Part shown: piece after piece, positions 47,915 to 56,997 of the stretch
Position numbering within the stretch: the stretch's first letter is position 1
How the letters are laid out: every line of letters begins with the position of its first letter
DNA from: Rhodococcus rhodochrous
Lineage (GTDB): Bacteria > Actinomycetota > Actinomycetes > Mycobacteriales > Mycobacteriaceae
Direction of reading: 5' to 3'
DNA: 64,000 bases
Assembly (NCBI RefSeq): GCF_900187265.1
Contig: NZ_LT906450.1
Location: 917,444-981,443, forward strand
The notes under the pieces: model-generated
Databases searched by the model: none
Told to the model about the DNA's origin: nothing
What the model saw: the letters and a program-made list of their open reading frames with translations, nothing else
Program-made: the position numbers and the translations under genes

Positions 47915-48302
47915 TGTAACTCGGGCGGGCATCCACAGGAACGATCTCCCTCCCCAGGGGCATCAGGGAGATCGGGATCATCTTCAGGTTCGCGACGGCG
48001 AGCGGGATACCGATGATCGTGACGGCCATGGCGAGCGCGGTGGCGATGTGGCCGAGGGCCAGCCAGATGCCGGCCACCAGGATCCAGATGACGTTGCCGA
48101 TCAGCGACATGGCGCCGGCGGTCGGCCTCTCGACCGTCGTCTTGCCGAACGGCCACAGCGCGTAGATGCCGATCCGGAACGACGCGATGCCGAACGGGAT
48201 GGTGATGATGAGGATGCAGCAGATCAGACCGGCCGCGAAGTAACCGAGCGCGAGCCACAGCCCGCCGAAGATCAGCCAGATGATGTTGAGCAGGATCCTC
48301 AT
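47910..48302 (-). CDS. YccF-domain membrane protein
   Basis: This 130-residue protein has two YccF domains with about four hydrophobic helices (LNIIWLIFGGLWLALGY and LIGNVIWILVAGIWLALGH). It matches the position and size of Rv0870c. Function is unknown; YccF proteins are inner-membrane proteins of uncertain role. Its ATG overlaps the stop of the small membrane protein gene upstream (ATGA). The stop lies within the CRP site. Confidence 0.9.
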   Translation of the reverse strand: MRILLNIIWLIFGGLWLALGYFAAGLICCILIITIPFGIASFRIGIYALWPFGKTTVERPTAGAMSLIGNVIWILVAGIWLALGHIATALAMAVTIIGIPLAVANLKMIPISLMPLGREIVPVDARPSYM

Positions 48303-48541
48303 GTCCGGTCTCCGTTCCGAGCGCGCCGGCCCGAGCGCAGCGCGAAGGCGATGGCGAGGGCGAATCCCAACGGCCATGCGAGGGTCAACAGATACAGCAC
48401 GAGCCCGGGGCTGCCGTCGGTGAGCGCCGGCGTGAGGAAGATGGCGAGGACCGCCACCACGCCGACGACGAAGCAGGCGATCGCGGCCTTCAGGAGGCCG
48501 TTACGCGGGGCGGCAGACGAATCCGAAGATGAAGTACCCAC
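48299..48541 (-). CDS. Small two-helix membrane protein
   Basis: This 80-residue protein starts VGTSSSDSSAAPRNGLLKAA and has two hydrophobic helices separated by LTDGSPG, ending in a basic tail. GTG 48541 is used; no good ribosome binding site is visible. It overlaps yccF by four bases and forms an operon with it. No family is recognised. Confidence 0.7.
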   Translation of the reverse strand: MGTSSSDSSAAPRNGLLKAAIACFVVGVVAVLAIFLTPALTDGSPGLVLYLLTLAWPLGFALAIAFALRSGRRARNGDRT

Positions 48542-48734
48542 GTGACCACGGTAGTCGCCGCGGGGGCGAACGGTGACGTCCGGGAGCGGGAAGACGATTC
48601 GGGGGTGGACCCACCTCTGCGGGTACACTGACAGGTGTCTACGCGTCCCGCTCGACCGAGCCGGGGCGCGTTGTTTTGCATGATGAACGGGTTGCCCCGC
48701 TTGGGGCACAGCTGTCGAGGAGCAGGTGAGCGCG

Positions 48735-49142
48735 GTGCCGACCGGCAAGGTGAAGTGGTACGACGTCGAGAAGGGCTTCGGCTTCCTGTCCCAGGACGAG
48801 GGTGAGGACGTCTACGTCCGTGCCTCGGCGCTCCCGGAGGGAGTGGAAGCGCTCAAGCCCGGCCAGCGCGTCGAGTTCGGTATGGCGGTGGGCCGCCGGG
48901 GACCGCAGGCACTGAAGGTCGAGCTCCTCGAGCAGCCCACGCTGCGGCAGGGCCGCCGCGAGGCTCCCGCCCAGCAGAAGCGCCGCGCGCCGGACGAGCT
49001 GCACGGCATGGTCGAGGACATGATCAAGCTGCTCGAAGCAGCGGTCCAGCCCGACCTGCGGCGCGGGCGTTACCCCGACCGCAAGACCGGGCAGCGCATC
49101 TCCGAGGTCATGCGGGCGATCGCACGCGAGCTCGACCACTAG
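48735..49142 (+). CDS. cspB: Cold-shock-domain protein CspB-type
   Basis: This 135-residue protein has an N-terminal cold-shock domain ([23 protein letters not shown]1-like KGFGFL and RNP2-like DVYVR) followed by an actinobacterial helical extension ([20 protein letters not shown]). It equals Rv0871 (CspB) in length. It binds single-stranded nucleic acid. GTG 48735 is chosen by comparison with that family; GTG 48726 is an in-frame alternative closer to the GAGGAG. Confidence 0.9.
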   Translation: MPTGKVKWYDVEKGFGFLSQDEGEDVYVRASALPEGVEALKPGQRVEFGMAVGRRGPQALKVELLEQPTLRQGRREAPAQQKRRAPDELHGMVEDMIKLLEAAVQPDLRRGRYPDRKTGQRISEVMRAIARELDH

Positions 49143-49151
49143 GAACGAACC

Positions 49152-49192
49152 ACGACGGGCCGCCCTCGCCATGTGCGAGGACGGCCCGTCGT
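49152..49192. terminator. Terminator cspB / DUF2771
   Basis: ACGACGGGCCG (49152-49162) pairs with CGGCCCGTCGT (49182-49192), with inner CCTCG/CGAGG pairs. The genes on both sides are convergent. Confidence 0.8.
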
Positions 49193-49210
49193 CGTATGCG
49201 GGGCCGGGGC

Positions 49211-49699
49211 TCAGAACGTCTTGACGGCCCACACGGCGTGCGCGATCGGTTCACCGGCCTCGTCGACCACGGCCGACGGCAGCTGGATCTCCACTCCGAG
49301 CAGCTGCAGCTCCGGGGAGCTCTTCACGGTGAGGGTGCGACGCGCACCGGCCTCGAACATCGCGCCGTCGATGTAGGTCTGCCCGGTCTGCGTGTCGCCG
49401 TAGACGGTGATGATGCGCCACGGAGCGTCGGCGATCTCGTTCGGGAGCGACAGCTGCAGGGGGTAACCGGCCGGCACGTCGAGCTGACCGATCGGGTTCT
49501 CGACGCAGTCCTCGAGATAGAGATTGCAGTGCTGCGCGGGATCGACCGTCACGGTCTCCCCCTGTGCATAGGCGGTGATGGTGGGGAGCGTGGGCTCGGC
49601 CGAATCGACCAGTTTCCACACCGTGGCGGCGACTCCCGCTACCACGACCACCAGGGCCACCAGCAGCAGCGCGAGAGTCTTCTTCGTCCGGGCCTGCAA
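49211..49699 (-). CDS. DUF2771 family protein (Rv0875c-like)
   Basis: This 162-residue protein has one N-terminal transmembrane helix (LALLLVALVVVVAGVAATVW) and an extracellular beta-rich domain with a Cys pair in HCNLYLEDCVENP. It matches the DUF2771/Rv0875c family in size and position. TTG 49699, just after the MFS stop, is the likely start. It is coupled to that gene. Function unknown, probably cell-envelope linked. Confidence 0.8.
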   Translation of the reverse strand: MQARTKKTLALLLVALVVVVAGVAATVWKLVDSAEPTLPTITAYAQGETVTVDPAQHCNLYLEDCVENPIGQLDVPAGYPLQLSLPNEIADAPWRIITVYGDTQTGQTYIDGAMFEAGARRTLTVKSSPELQLLGVEIQLPSAVVDEAGEPIAHAVWAVKTF

Positions 49700-49700
49700 C

Positions 49701-51377
49701 TCAACTGTTCCAATCTTCGGTGGGGGATCCACCGGCGCGCCTCCGCCCGGCAGCCGTCTCCGTGGAGACGCGTTCGGGTCGACGGCCGCCGAATCCCGGC
49801 AGCAATGTCCCCCCACGGTATGTCAGCACCGTCTGTGCGAATCCGAGAACCAGCACGACGGAGACCACAGCGAATCCGAGCCACAGCTCGGTCGGCAGCA
49901 GCACACCCATCGCTCCGCCGAACACCCAGCTGAGCTGGAGGACCGTCTCGGACCTGCCGAATCCGGACGCGATCGACTCCTCGGGGAGGTCCTGCTGGAG
50001 CGATGCATCGAGCGAGACCTTGGCCAGCGCGCTGGCGCACGCCGCGACGAGCGCCGCCAGCGCGGCGGCCAGGACGTTGCCGGTCGCGGCGACGACGGCG
50101 GCCACGACGACGACCGCGGCGGTGCACCGCACGACGATGAGAGCAGGACGTCCGAGCGCGAGTCGCGCTCCGGTCGCGTTGCCGGCGAAGTTACCGATCG
50201 CGGCGGCGGCACCGACACCACCGAGCATCGCGGCCTGCATCAGCGGATCCTGACCTGTGGTGTTCTTCGCGACGAACGCCATGAACAAGGTCAGGAAGCC
50301 GGTGAGGATGCGGATGGTGCCGTTGCCCCACAGACCGGTCACCACCGCGCGTCCCAGCGGTTGCTTGCGTTTCCCGGACTTGGTGACGATCACCTCGGTC
50401 ACGGTGTCGGCGTTCAGCACCTCGGTGCGCGCGTCGGAGCGGTGGTACGACAGCGTCGCCGGCACCTCGCCCTCGGTGACCTCGACCCAGGCGGGGATAC
50501 GCATGCTCAGATAGGCGCCGAACGCGGTGATCCCGGCACACAACCACAGCGCGCCCGACGAACCGAACGCCCATGCTGCGGCCGCCGCGATCGCGCCGGC
50601 ACCGATCGTGCCGCCGACCAGGCCGAAGACCGTCAACCGGGAGTTCACCCTCACCAGATCGATCTCCGGTGGAAGAACTCTGGGTGTCACCGCGGATTTG
50701 AGCACCGCGAACGATTTGCTCAGCACCATCATGCCGAGGGCCGCCGGATACAACACCCAGCTGTCGAAGTTGAACACCAGCACCACCGCGAGCACCGTGC
50801 GCAGCGCGAACGACGTCGCCAGAGCGACGCGACGACCGTGTTGCAACCTGTCGAGCAACGGCCCGATGAGCGGCGCGATGATCGCGAACGGCGCGATCGT
50901 GATGAGCAGATACAGCGCGACCTTCGTCCTGTCCTCACCGGTGGCCGCCGAGAAGAACAGGGTGTTCGCGAGCGCGACGGCGATGGCCGCGTCGGAGGCG
51001 AAGTTCGCCATCGTCGCGTAGGTGAGCGCGGTCAGGCCCGACTTGTCGGCGCCGTCGGCCGTGGCCGCTCGACGGAAGGTCGCGATGCCCTTCGAGGTGA
51101 GTTCGCGGCTGCGCAGGGCCGCGACCCGCGTCACCGTCAGCTTCCGCGGCATGCGCGGAGCGCGCGGCGAGTCGGTCTCGGACGAGGACTCCGCCCGACC
51201 GGCGGCCGACGCCCCCGGCGGCCGGCGAGGATGGTCGACGGGATGCAGGGGCGGCAGGGGAGTGCGACGGCCCGAGACGCGGCGCGGAGGCGGATAGTTG
51301 CTGTACCCCGGATGCTGCGAGCCCGGGGCACGGCCGTCCGCTCCCTCGGGGGCGGGTCGCTCGTCCGGTTCGGTCAC
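49701..51377 (-). CDS. MFS transporter (Rv0876c-like)
   Basis: This 558-residue permease has about twelve hydrophobic segments after a Pro/Arg-rich cytoplasmic N-terminus of about 110 residues. LLDRLQHGRRVALATSFALR is the MFS loop between helices 2 and 3. It matches the Rv0876c family. The substrate is unknown; a link to drug or lipid export is only general to the superfamily. It is followed by the DUF2771 gene in the same operon, an arrangement conserved in mycobacteria. Confidence 0.85.
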   Translation of the reverse strand: MTEPDERPAPEGADGRAPGSQHPGYSNYPPPRRVSGRRTPLPPLHPVDHPRRPPGASAAGRAESSSETDSPRAPRMPRKLTVTRVAALRSRELTSKGIATFRRAATADGADKSGLTALTYATMANFASDAAIAVALANTLFFSAATGEDRTKVALYLLITIAPFAIIAPLIGPLLDRLQHGRRVALATSFALRTVLAVVLVFNFDSWVLYPAALGMMVLSKSFAVLKSAVTPRVLPPEIDLVRVNSRLTVFGLVGGTIGAGAIAAAAAWAFGSSGALWLCAGITAFGAYLSMRIPAWVEVTEGEVPATLSYHRSDARTEVLNADTVTEVIVTKSGKRKQPLGRAVVTGLWGNGTIRILTGFLTLFMAFVAKNTTGQDPLMQAAMLGGVGAAAAIGNFAGNATGARLALGRPALIVVRCTAAVVVVAAVVAATGNVLAAALAALVAACASALAKVSLDASLQQDLPEESIASGFGRSETVLQLSWVFGGAMGVLLPTELWLGFAVVSVVLVLGFAQTVLTYRGGTLLPGFGGRRPERVSTETAAGRRRAGGSPTEDWNS

Positions 51378-51468
51378 GTCTTCGATTCTTCCCCACGCGA
51401 CAGCGGGTGTAACACAAGGGCGGCACGTGGCCGCGGTGACGCGTGTCGCGATCGGTATGCCACCCGGA

Positions 51469-52284
51469 TCACTCCACGAAACGCACTTCGAACAGCGTCG
51501 GCCAGTACTTGCCCGTCACCAGGAACCGATCGGTCCCGGGGATCTGCGCGATGCCGTTGAGGACGTCCACGTCGGCACCCTCGGGCAACCGATCGCGCAG
51601 CGGAGCGGCATCGACCCGGGCCTCCACCCGGCCCGAGGTGGGATCGATCAGCACGATCTCGTCCGTCTGCCATACGTTCGCCCAGACCCTGCCGTCCTCG
51701 GTGCATTCGAGTTCGTTGAGCTCCGACACGGCACGGCCGTCCCGGTGCACGGTGACGCGCCCGAGTTCGTCGAAGGTGGCGGGGTCGCGGAAGATCAGCT
51801 CGGCCGAGCCGTCGCTCATCACCAGACGGTCGGGTTGCGCACACAGTCCCCAGCCCTCGCCGTCGTAGTCGACCCGCCGCTTCTCGAGCAGAGTGTTCCG
51901 ATCACGGACGACGGCCGTGCCGTCCTTCCAGGTCAGCTGCCACAGCTCGTCGCCCACCACGGTGATGCCCTCACCGAAGAGGTCGTCGAGGACGGGTTCG
52001 CGGGTGCGCTCGGTCCCGGCGAGGGTGACGGTCCCGCCGTCGAGGTCGACCTCCCTGGCCGACACCCACGAGCGTCCGGCCCGGCCGGTGCCTTCGAGCA
52101 GTTCACCTTCGTCGATCTCGAGGCCCTGGGTGAACGCCTCCGGATCGTGGGGGTGCGTGGCGACGACCTCCACACCGAGTTCGGTGGCCGGCGGACCGGG
52201 TTCGGCGACGAGATCGTCGCCGCACCCGGCGGTGGTGATGCAGACGACCGTCGCGACCGCGGCCGAGAGGAGAAGACGAGGCAC
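51469..52284 (-). CDS. Glutaminyl-peptide cyclotransferase, lipoprotein
   Basis: This 271-residue protein is a plant-type (papaya-like) glutaminyl cyclase with a five-bladed propeller. Motifs are HPHDPEAFTQGLEID, LFGEGITVVGDELWQLTWK, SELNELECTEDGRVWANVW and DVLNGIAQIPGTDRFLVTGK. It converts N-terminal Gln to pyroglutamate. Signal peptide and lipobox TAGC (C21) place it on the outside of the membrane. It is the distal gene upstream of the MFS operon with a 91-bp gap. Confidence 0.92.
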   Translation of the reverse strand: MPRLLLSAAVATVVCITTAGCGDDLVAEPGPPATELGVEVVATHPHDPEAFTQGLEIDEGELLEGTGRAGRSWVSAREVDLDGGTVTLAGTERTREPVLDDLFGEGITVVGDELWQLTWKDGTAVVRDRNTLLEKRRVDYDGEGWGLCAQPDRLVMSDGSAELIFRDPATFDELGRVTVHRDGRAVSELNELECTEDGRVWANVWQTDEIVLIDPTSGRVEARVDAAPLRDRLPEGADVDVLNGIAQIPGTDRFLVTGKYWPTLFEVRFVE

Positions 52285-52365
52285 GCGCCCATCCTGTCAC
52301 CGCGCGTATGAGCGGTGCCCGTACGACCTTCCGCGACCCGCAGGCGCCGGAGCAGACAGGTCAGG

Positions 52366-52371
52366 CAGAAT
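52366..52371 (+). promoter_or_regulatory. -10 element of DUF3027 operon
   Basis: CAGAAT lies 7 nt before GTG 52379. It predicts a leaderless mRNA for a three-gene operon. Confidence 0.45.
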
Positions 52372-52378
52372 AGGGGCC

Positions 52379-53260
52379 GTGAGTGTTGCCTCTGCTTCCA
52401 CTTCCCGAGGAACGAACCCCGTGGTCGATCCGGCGGTGCGTTCCGTGCTCGCCGACGCCGTCGACCTCGCTCGGGCCGCACTCGACGAACTCGGAGACGG
52501 TGGAGTCGGCGCCTATCTGGGCGTGACACGCGAGGACGAGTGCTCGGCCACCCATCGTTTCGCCTCGGAGCTGCCGGGCTACCGCGGGTGGCAGTGGGCC
52601 GTCGTCGTGGCCGCCGCCCCGGATTCGGATCGGGTGACGGTGAGCGAACTCGTGCTCCTGCCCGGCCCGGACGCGCTCGTCGCACCCGAGTGGGTGCCGT
52701 GGAGCGAGCGGATCCGTCCCGGCGATCTGGGCCCCGGCGACCTGCTGGCTCCCGCTCCCGACGACGTGCGCCTGGTGCCCGGCTACATGCAGTCCGGCGA
52801 CCCCGAGGTCGACGAGACCGCCCTCGAGATCGGGTTGGGCCGCAAGCAGGTCATGAGCCTGGAGGGTCGCCTCGAGGCAGCGCAGCGCTGGTTCGACGGC
52901 GAGTACGGCCCGGGTTCGGAGATGGCGAAGGCCGCTCCGTCCTCCTGCCGCCTGTGCGGTTTCTACCTTCCGCTCGCCGGATCGCTGCGTGCGGCCTTCG
53001 GTGTGTGCGGGAACGAGTTCGCCGCCGACGGTCACGTCGTGCACGCCGAGTACGGGTGCGGTGCGCATTCCGACACCTCTCTGCCCACCGGCGCCGGTTC
53101 CCCGCTGTACGAGGCCTTCGACGATTCGGCGGTGGAGGTCGTCGAACTCGGCTCGGCCCGCTCGGCGCCCGTGGAATCGGCGCAGACCGAGTCCACGCCG
53201 AGTGATTCCACGGACGAGCCCGCCGAGCCGTCCCCGTCCGAGCCGGAACAGACCGACTGA
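52379..53260 (+). CDS. DUF3027 zinc-binding-like protein (Rv0877-like)
   Basis: This 293-residue protein is of the DUF3027 family. A metal-binding-like motif is visible as CRLCGFYLPLAG, then CGNEFAADG and HAEYGCGAHSD. The C-terminal 40 residues are Ser/Glu/Pro rich and probably disordered. It resembles Rv0877 and lies at the same place. Function unknown. One base separates its stop from the GTG of the sacsin-like ATPase gene, so they are cotranscribed. Confidence 0.85.
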   Translation: MSVASASTSRGTNPVVDPAVRSVLADAVDLARAALDELGDGGVGAYLGVTREDECSATHRFASELPGYRGWQWAVVVAAAPDSDRVTVSELVLLPGPDALVAPEWVPWSERIRPGDLGPGDLLAPAPDDVRLVPGYMQSGDPEVDETALEIGLGRKQVMSLEGRLEAAQRWFDGEYGPGSEMAKAAPSSCRLCGFYLPLAGSLRAAFGVCGNEFAADGHVVHAEYGCGAHSDTSLPTGAGSPLYEAFDDSAVEVVELGSARSAPVESAQTESTPSDSTDEPAEPSPSEPEQTD

Positions 53261-53261
53261 C

Positions 53262-56090
53262 GTGACCCGGCCGGACCCCGCGGATCCGTTCGGGACCGCG
53301 GCGTTACGTGAGGGAATCATCGCGGCCTGGTCGTCGTCGCCCACCCGCCTCCGGGAGGACGCCGCCACCGAGGCCGATCACGTCCGCGCGGGCTACCGCG
53401 ATCGCGTCCTGACCGAGCTCGCCCAGAACGCCGCCGATGCCGCCGCGCGTGCCGGTGTACCGGGTGAACTGCGGGTCCGGTTCGCCGACGGTCGTCTCCA
53501 CGTCGCGAACATCGGTGAGCCGCTCGACGAGGGCGGTGTCCATGCGCTGACCGCGCTGCGCTCGTCGAACAAGAGCGCTACCGGGTCCACCGTGGGACGG
53601 TTCGGCATCGGTTTCACCGCGGTGCTGGCGGTTTCCGACGACATCGAGGTGCGTTCGCGCACCGGCTCGATCCGCTTCTCGGCCGAGCGCACCCGCTCGG
53701 TCCTCGCCGAACGGAAGCTGCCCGAACCCGAATCCGGCATCCCGGCTCTGCGCCTCGTGTGGCCGACGGCGACACCACCGGCGTCCGGCAGCGACACCGA
53801 GGTCGTGCTGACCCTGCGTGCCGGGGTCGACCCGGTCGCACTGCTCGATGCCTTCCGCGCCGAGGCCCACGACATCCTGCTCGAACTTCCCGGCCTGCGC
53901 ACCGTCGTCATCGGCGACGACGAGTTCACCCGCCACCGGCGCGAACTCGACGACGGCCTGGGGGAGATACGGGTCGGCGATCGCACCTGGTGGGAGTTCA
54001 CCGGCCCCTCGGCGCGGTGGCTCGTTCCCGTCGTGGACGGCCGGGTCGCACCGGTCGGCAGCGACGTCCTGCGCGCCCCAACCCGCTCCGACGAGGAGTT
54101 GTCGCTGCCCGCGATCGTCGTCGCCGATGTCGCGATGCAACCCGACCGGCGGCGCGTGATGCCCGGTGCCCACGTCGAGAACGTCGCCTGCGGGTACGTG
54201 CGGTTCGTCGCGGCTCTGCCCGCCGACCAGCGCCTCGACCTCGTGCCCCTCCCGGGCTTCGCGCGCGGCGAGGTCGACGGCCGGATCCGCGAGGCGATCC
54301 TCGACGACCTGGCCGGCGGCGCGTGGCTTCCCGCAGCCGACGGCAGCGCCGATCTGGTGCCCGACCGGGCCGTCGCGTTTCCCGGTCTCACCGACGAGCT
54401 CGCGGATGTCCTCGGTGAGGTCGTCCCGGGGCTCGTGCTCCCCGAGCTGTGCGGTCCGCGATATTCGTCGGCGCTCTCGGCCGTCGGAGTGCACCGGCTC
54501 GGTCTCGCGCGACTCGCCGAACTGCTCTCCGGGCACGAACGCGATCCGAAGTGGTGGAACCGCCTCTACGAGGCGCTGACCCCGCTCGTCGTCGATGCGG
54601 TGGCGGCCGAGGAACTCGCATCCCTGCCGGTTCCGTTGTCGGACGGCCGGACCGTGACCGGCCCGCGCACGACCGTCCTCGCGACGCAACTGCAGGATCT
54701 GGGCCCGGTGTCGATGCCGTGGGTGCGCCTCGTCCATCCCGATGCCGCGCATCCTCTGCTCGCCCGGCTCGGAGCCGGCACCGTGACGGTCGAGGATCTC
54801 ATCGCCGACCCGGCGCTCGTCGCGGCCGTCGAGGACGCCGATCCCGACGACGTCGACCCGGACGGTGATCAGCCGGCCGGCGCGATCGCCGACGTCGTCC
54901 TGCGGCTGGTGCCGTTCGCGTCACCCGCGGCCGTGCCCCGCGAACTCGGGGCGCTGCTGCTGCCCGACACCCACGGCGATGCCGTCCCCGCCGACGAACT
55001 CCTGCTCCCCGGCGCGCCGCTCGCCGAAGTGCTGGTCGAGGACGCGCCCTTCGGCACCGTCGATCCGGCCGTCGTCGACCGGTACGGAGCCGACGCGCTG
55101 CGCGCGATCGGCGTGGGCTGGGGCTTCACGATCCTCCGCGCCGACCTGCCCACCGGTCCCGACCACGACCTGCCCGACGAACACCTCTGGTGGGAGCGAC
55201 TCGACGAGGACCCCGAGACGCTCGTCGCGGTGCGCGACCTCGATCTCGTCGACGATCGTCGCTGGTCGCGGGCGCTGACCCTGCTGGCCGCCGAACCCGC
55301 GACGGCCGAAGCGCTCGCCGACCCCGGCGGATACACGGCGTGGTACCTGCGCACCCGGGCATTGCTCGACGGCCGGCCCCTGGGCCACTACCGCTTCGCC
55401 GATGACACCCTGTTCGACGGTCTGCTCGATCCCTGCACCCATCCCGACGCGGCTGCCTTCCGCGGTGCGCTCGCAGGAACGGTGGTCGAGGACGTCGAGC
55501 TGGCGCAGACACTGCTCGACCGGCTCGCGGACGAGAGCCGGTCGCCGGGACCGGCCGCGATCGTCGCCGCTCACGACGCGCTCGCCGCGGCCTTCTCGTC
55601 GGGTGGTCTCGATCCCGAGTCGGTCACCCTGCCCGACGGGGTGCGCAGTCTGTCCGGCGCCGTCGTCGACGCAGCGGACGCCCTCGTCCCCGACCGTCCG
55701 TGGTTCGCGGCCGTGATCCCGCACGACCGGCTCGTCACCGGTGGGCGGGGATCGGCGCACGCGCTCGCGGACGTGCTCGACATCGCCGTGGCGTCGGCGG
55801 TCGTCGACGCGGAACCCGTCGAGCAGGGACGCAGCTCGACCTGGGAACGCGAACCGGCCGCGGTGCTGGCCGGGATCGTCGCCGGTATGCCGCTTCCGCG
55901 CGGGGTACTCGCGCTGCACGACCGGCTGGTCGTGCGCTGTTCCGGGGCGCTGACCGGTGAGGTCGAGGTCGAGTGGTGGATCGACGCCACCGGCACCGTC
56001 CACAGCACACCGACCGGCCTGGTCGCGGCACTCGCCGCTCTCACGGACCGCACCTCGCGCACGGCGCCGGACGCGAGAGCCGAACCGTGA
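53262..56090 (+). CDS. Sacsin-like GHKL ATPase-domain protein
   Basis: This 942-residue protein has an N-terminal Hsp90/sacsin-type ATPase domain: N-box ELAQNAADAAAR (N56), VANIGEPLDEGG and G-box VGRFGIGFTAV (111-121). The remaining 750 residues are not assigned and look alpha/beta with acidic patches. Sacsin-like bacterial proteins are poorly studied; some resemble chaperones and some sit in defence loci. GTG 53262 starts one base after the DUF3027 stop. Its stop overlaps the PAP2 GTG. Confidence 0.85.
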   Translation: MTRPDPADPFGTAALREGIIAAWSSSPTRLREDAATEADHVRAGYRDRVLTELAQNAADAAARAGVPGELRVRFADGRLHVANIGEPLDEGGVHALTALRSSNKSATGSTVGRFGIGFTAVLAVSDDIEVRSRTGSIRFSAERTRSVLAERKLPEPESGIPALRLVWPTATPPASGSDTEVVLTLRAGVDPVALLDAFRAEAHDILLELPGLRTVVIGDDEFTRHRRELDDGLGEIRVGDRTWWEFTGPSARWLVPVVDGRVAPVGSDVLRAPTRSDEELSLPAIVVADVAMQPDRRRVMPGAHVENVACGYVRFVAALPADQRLDLVPLPGFARGEVDGRIREAILDDLAGGAWLPAADGSADLVPDRAVAFPGLTDELADVLGEVVPGLVLPELCGPRYSSALSAVGVHRLGLARLAELLSGHERDPKWWNRLYEALTPLVVDAVAAEELASLPVPLSDGRTVTGPRTTVLATQLQDLGPVSMPWVRLVHPDAAHPLLARLGAGTVTVEDLIADPALVAAVEDADPDDVDPDGDQPAGAIADVVLRLVPFASPAAVPRELGALLLPDTHGDAVPADELLLPGAPLAEVLVEDAPFGTVDPAVVDRYGADALRAIGVGWGFTILRADLPTGPDHDLPDEHLWWERLDEDPETLVAVRDLDLVDDRRWSRALTLLAAEPATAEALADPGGYTAWYLRTRALLDGRPLGHYRFADDTLFDGLLDPCTHPDAAAFRGALAGTVVEDVELAQTLLDRLADESRSPGPAAIVAAHDALAAAFSSGGLDPESVTLPDGVRSLSGAVVDAADALVPDRPWFAAVIPHDRLVTGGRGSAHALADVLDIAVASAVVDAEPVEQGRSSTWEREPAAVLAGIVAGMPLPRGVLALHDRLVVRCSGALTGEVEVEWWIDATGTVHSTPTGLVAALAALTDRTSRTAPDARAEP

Positions 56091-56626
56091 TCCTCGATGC
56101 CACGGTGCTCGAATGGATGGTCTCGATCCGCGAGCCCGGGCTGACCACCGCGGTGACGGCACTGACCCACACGGGCGGGGGAGTCGCCACGACCCTGATC
56201 GCCGCGGCGACGACGCTGTTGCTGGTGCGGGCCGATCGGCTGTCCGACGCCGTCCTCGTGGCCGGAGCGGTCCTCACGGGCTGGCCGGTGATGGTGCTGC
56301 TCAAGAACATCTTCGGGCGTGTCCGGCCCCCCGAACCCGAACGGCTCCTGGCCCTGCACACCGAGTCGTTCCCGTCCGGACACGCGATGACCAGCGCGGT
56401 TCTGGCCACGGCGCTCGTCGCGGTCGTGGTGCGCACATGGCCGCGCGGCGATCGCCGCCGGACCGTCGCGATGATCGCGCTCGCCGTGTACACCCTCGCG
56501 ATCGGGCTCACCCGCGTCTACCTGGCGGCGCACTGGCTCACCGATGTCGTCGCGGGCTGGATCTTCGGGATCACATGGGCCCTGCTGTGGGTGTGGTTGA
56601 TCACTCGCGTACGGATCCGCCGCTGA
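56087..56626 (+). CDS. PAP2-family lipid phosphatase
   Basis: This 179-residue membrane phosphatase has the three PAP2 motifs: KNIFGRVRP, PSGHA and TRVYLAAHWLTD. It dephosphorylates lipid phosphates such as undecaprenyl pyrophosphate or phosphatidic acid. About five hydrophobic helices are seen. GTG 56087 overlaps the stop of the sacsin-like ATPase gene, linking the three-gene unit. The precise lipid is unknown. Confidence 0.92.
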   Translation: MILDATVLEWMVSIREPGLTTAVTALTHTGGGVATTLIAAATTLLLVRADRLSDAVLVAGAVLTGWPVMVLLKNIFGRVRPPEPERLLALHTESFPSGHAMTSAVLATALVAVVVRTWPRGDRRRTVAMIALAVYTLAIGLTRVYLAAHWLTDVVAGWIFGITWALLWVWLITRVRIRR

Positions 56627-56665
56627 CACTGCCGCGGGCGTGTCGCGGACGGCGGCGGGCGGGGA

Positions 56666-56917
56666 TCAGTCCAGACCCACCTGGGCGCCTCGGTCGCCGC
56701 GACGGGCGGCACGACGCTGCAGGAGGAAGAGCGCAGTTCCCAGCAGCCCCACCACGATTCCCGCTACACAGACCGGTAACGCATCGTCGCGGAGATCGCC
56801 GCCGACCGCCGACACGACGACGGTCGCCACCACCCACAGAGCGGTTCCCACGGCGAGCGCGGGACGCGGGTCGGCGAGGCGTCGGATACGGGCTGCGACG
56901 AGCTGGGCGGGTTCCAC
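56666..56917 (-). CDS. DUF2530 small membrane protein (Rv0879c-like)
   Basis: This 83-residue protein has two hydrophobic helices (AVGTALWVVATVVVSAVGG and CVAGIVVGLLGTALFLLQ) and a basic C-terminus. It matches the DUF2530 family and the Rv0879c position. GTG 56917 is used; TTG 56947 is an in-frame alternative with no ribosome binding site. Function unknown. Confidence 0.75.
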   Translation of the reverse strand: MEPAQLVAARIRRLADPRPALAVGTALWVVATVVVSAVGGDLRDDALPVCVAGIVVGLLGTALFLLQRRAARRGDRGAQVGLD

Positions 56918-56997
56918 GGTTTGCAGATTAGTTCCTTCGCGCTGCAATAATCGGTTCCCGTTGCGACGCCCCGTACTCGACGAGCGGATTTGTGGAC

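Noticed and set aside
49575..51560. Plus-strand frame of about 660 codons over the MFS gene.
   Set aside because: Composition (Arg/Asp/His/Gly) is that of an antisense shadow; the minus strand encodes a twelve-helix permease.
52989..53261. In-frame upstream extension of the sacsin-like ATPase by about 90 codons.
   Set aside because: It overlaps DUF3027 out of frame and is Pro/Ser/Arg-rich; GTG 53262 right after the DUF3027 stop fits an operon.
56918..56997. Possible purine riboswitch before the AzgA-like permease.
   Set aside because: The gap is only 80 bp and contains none of the conserved purine aptamer loops.
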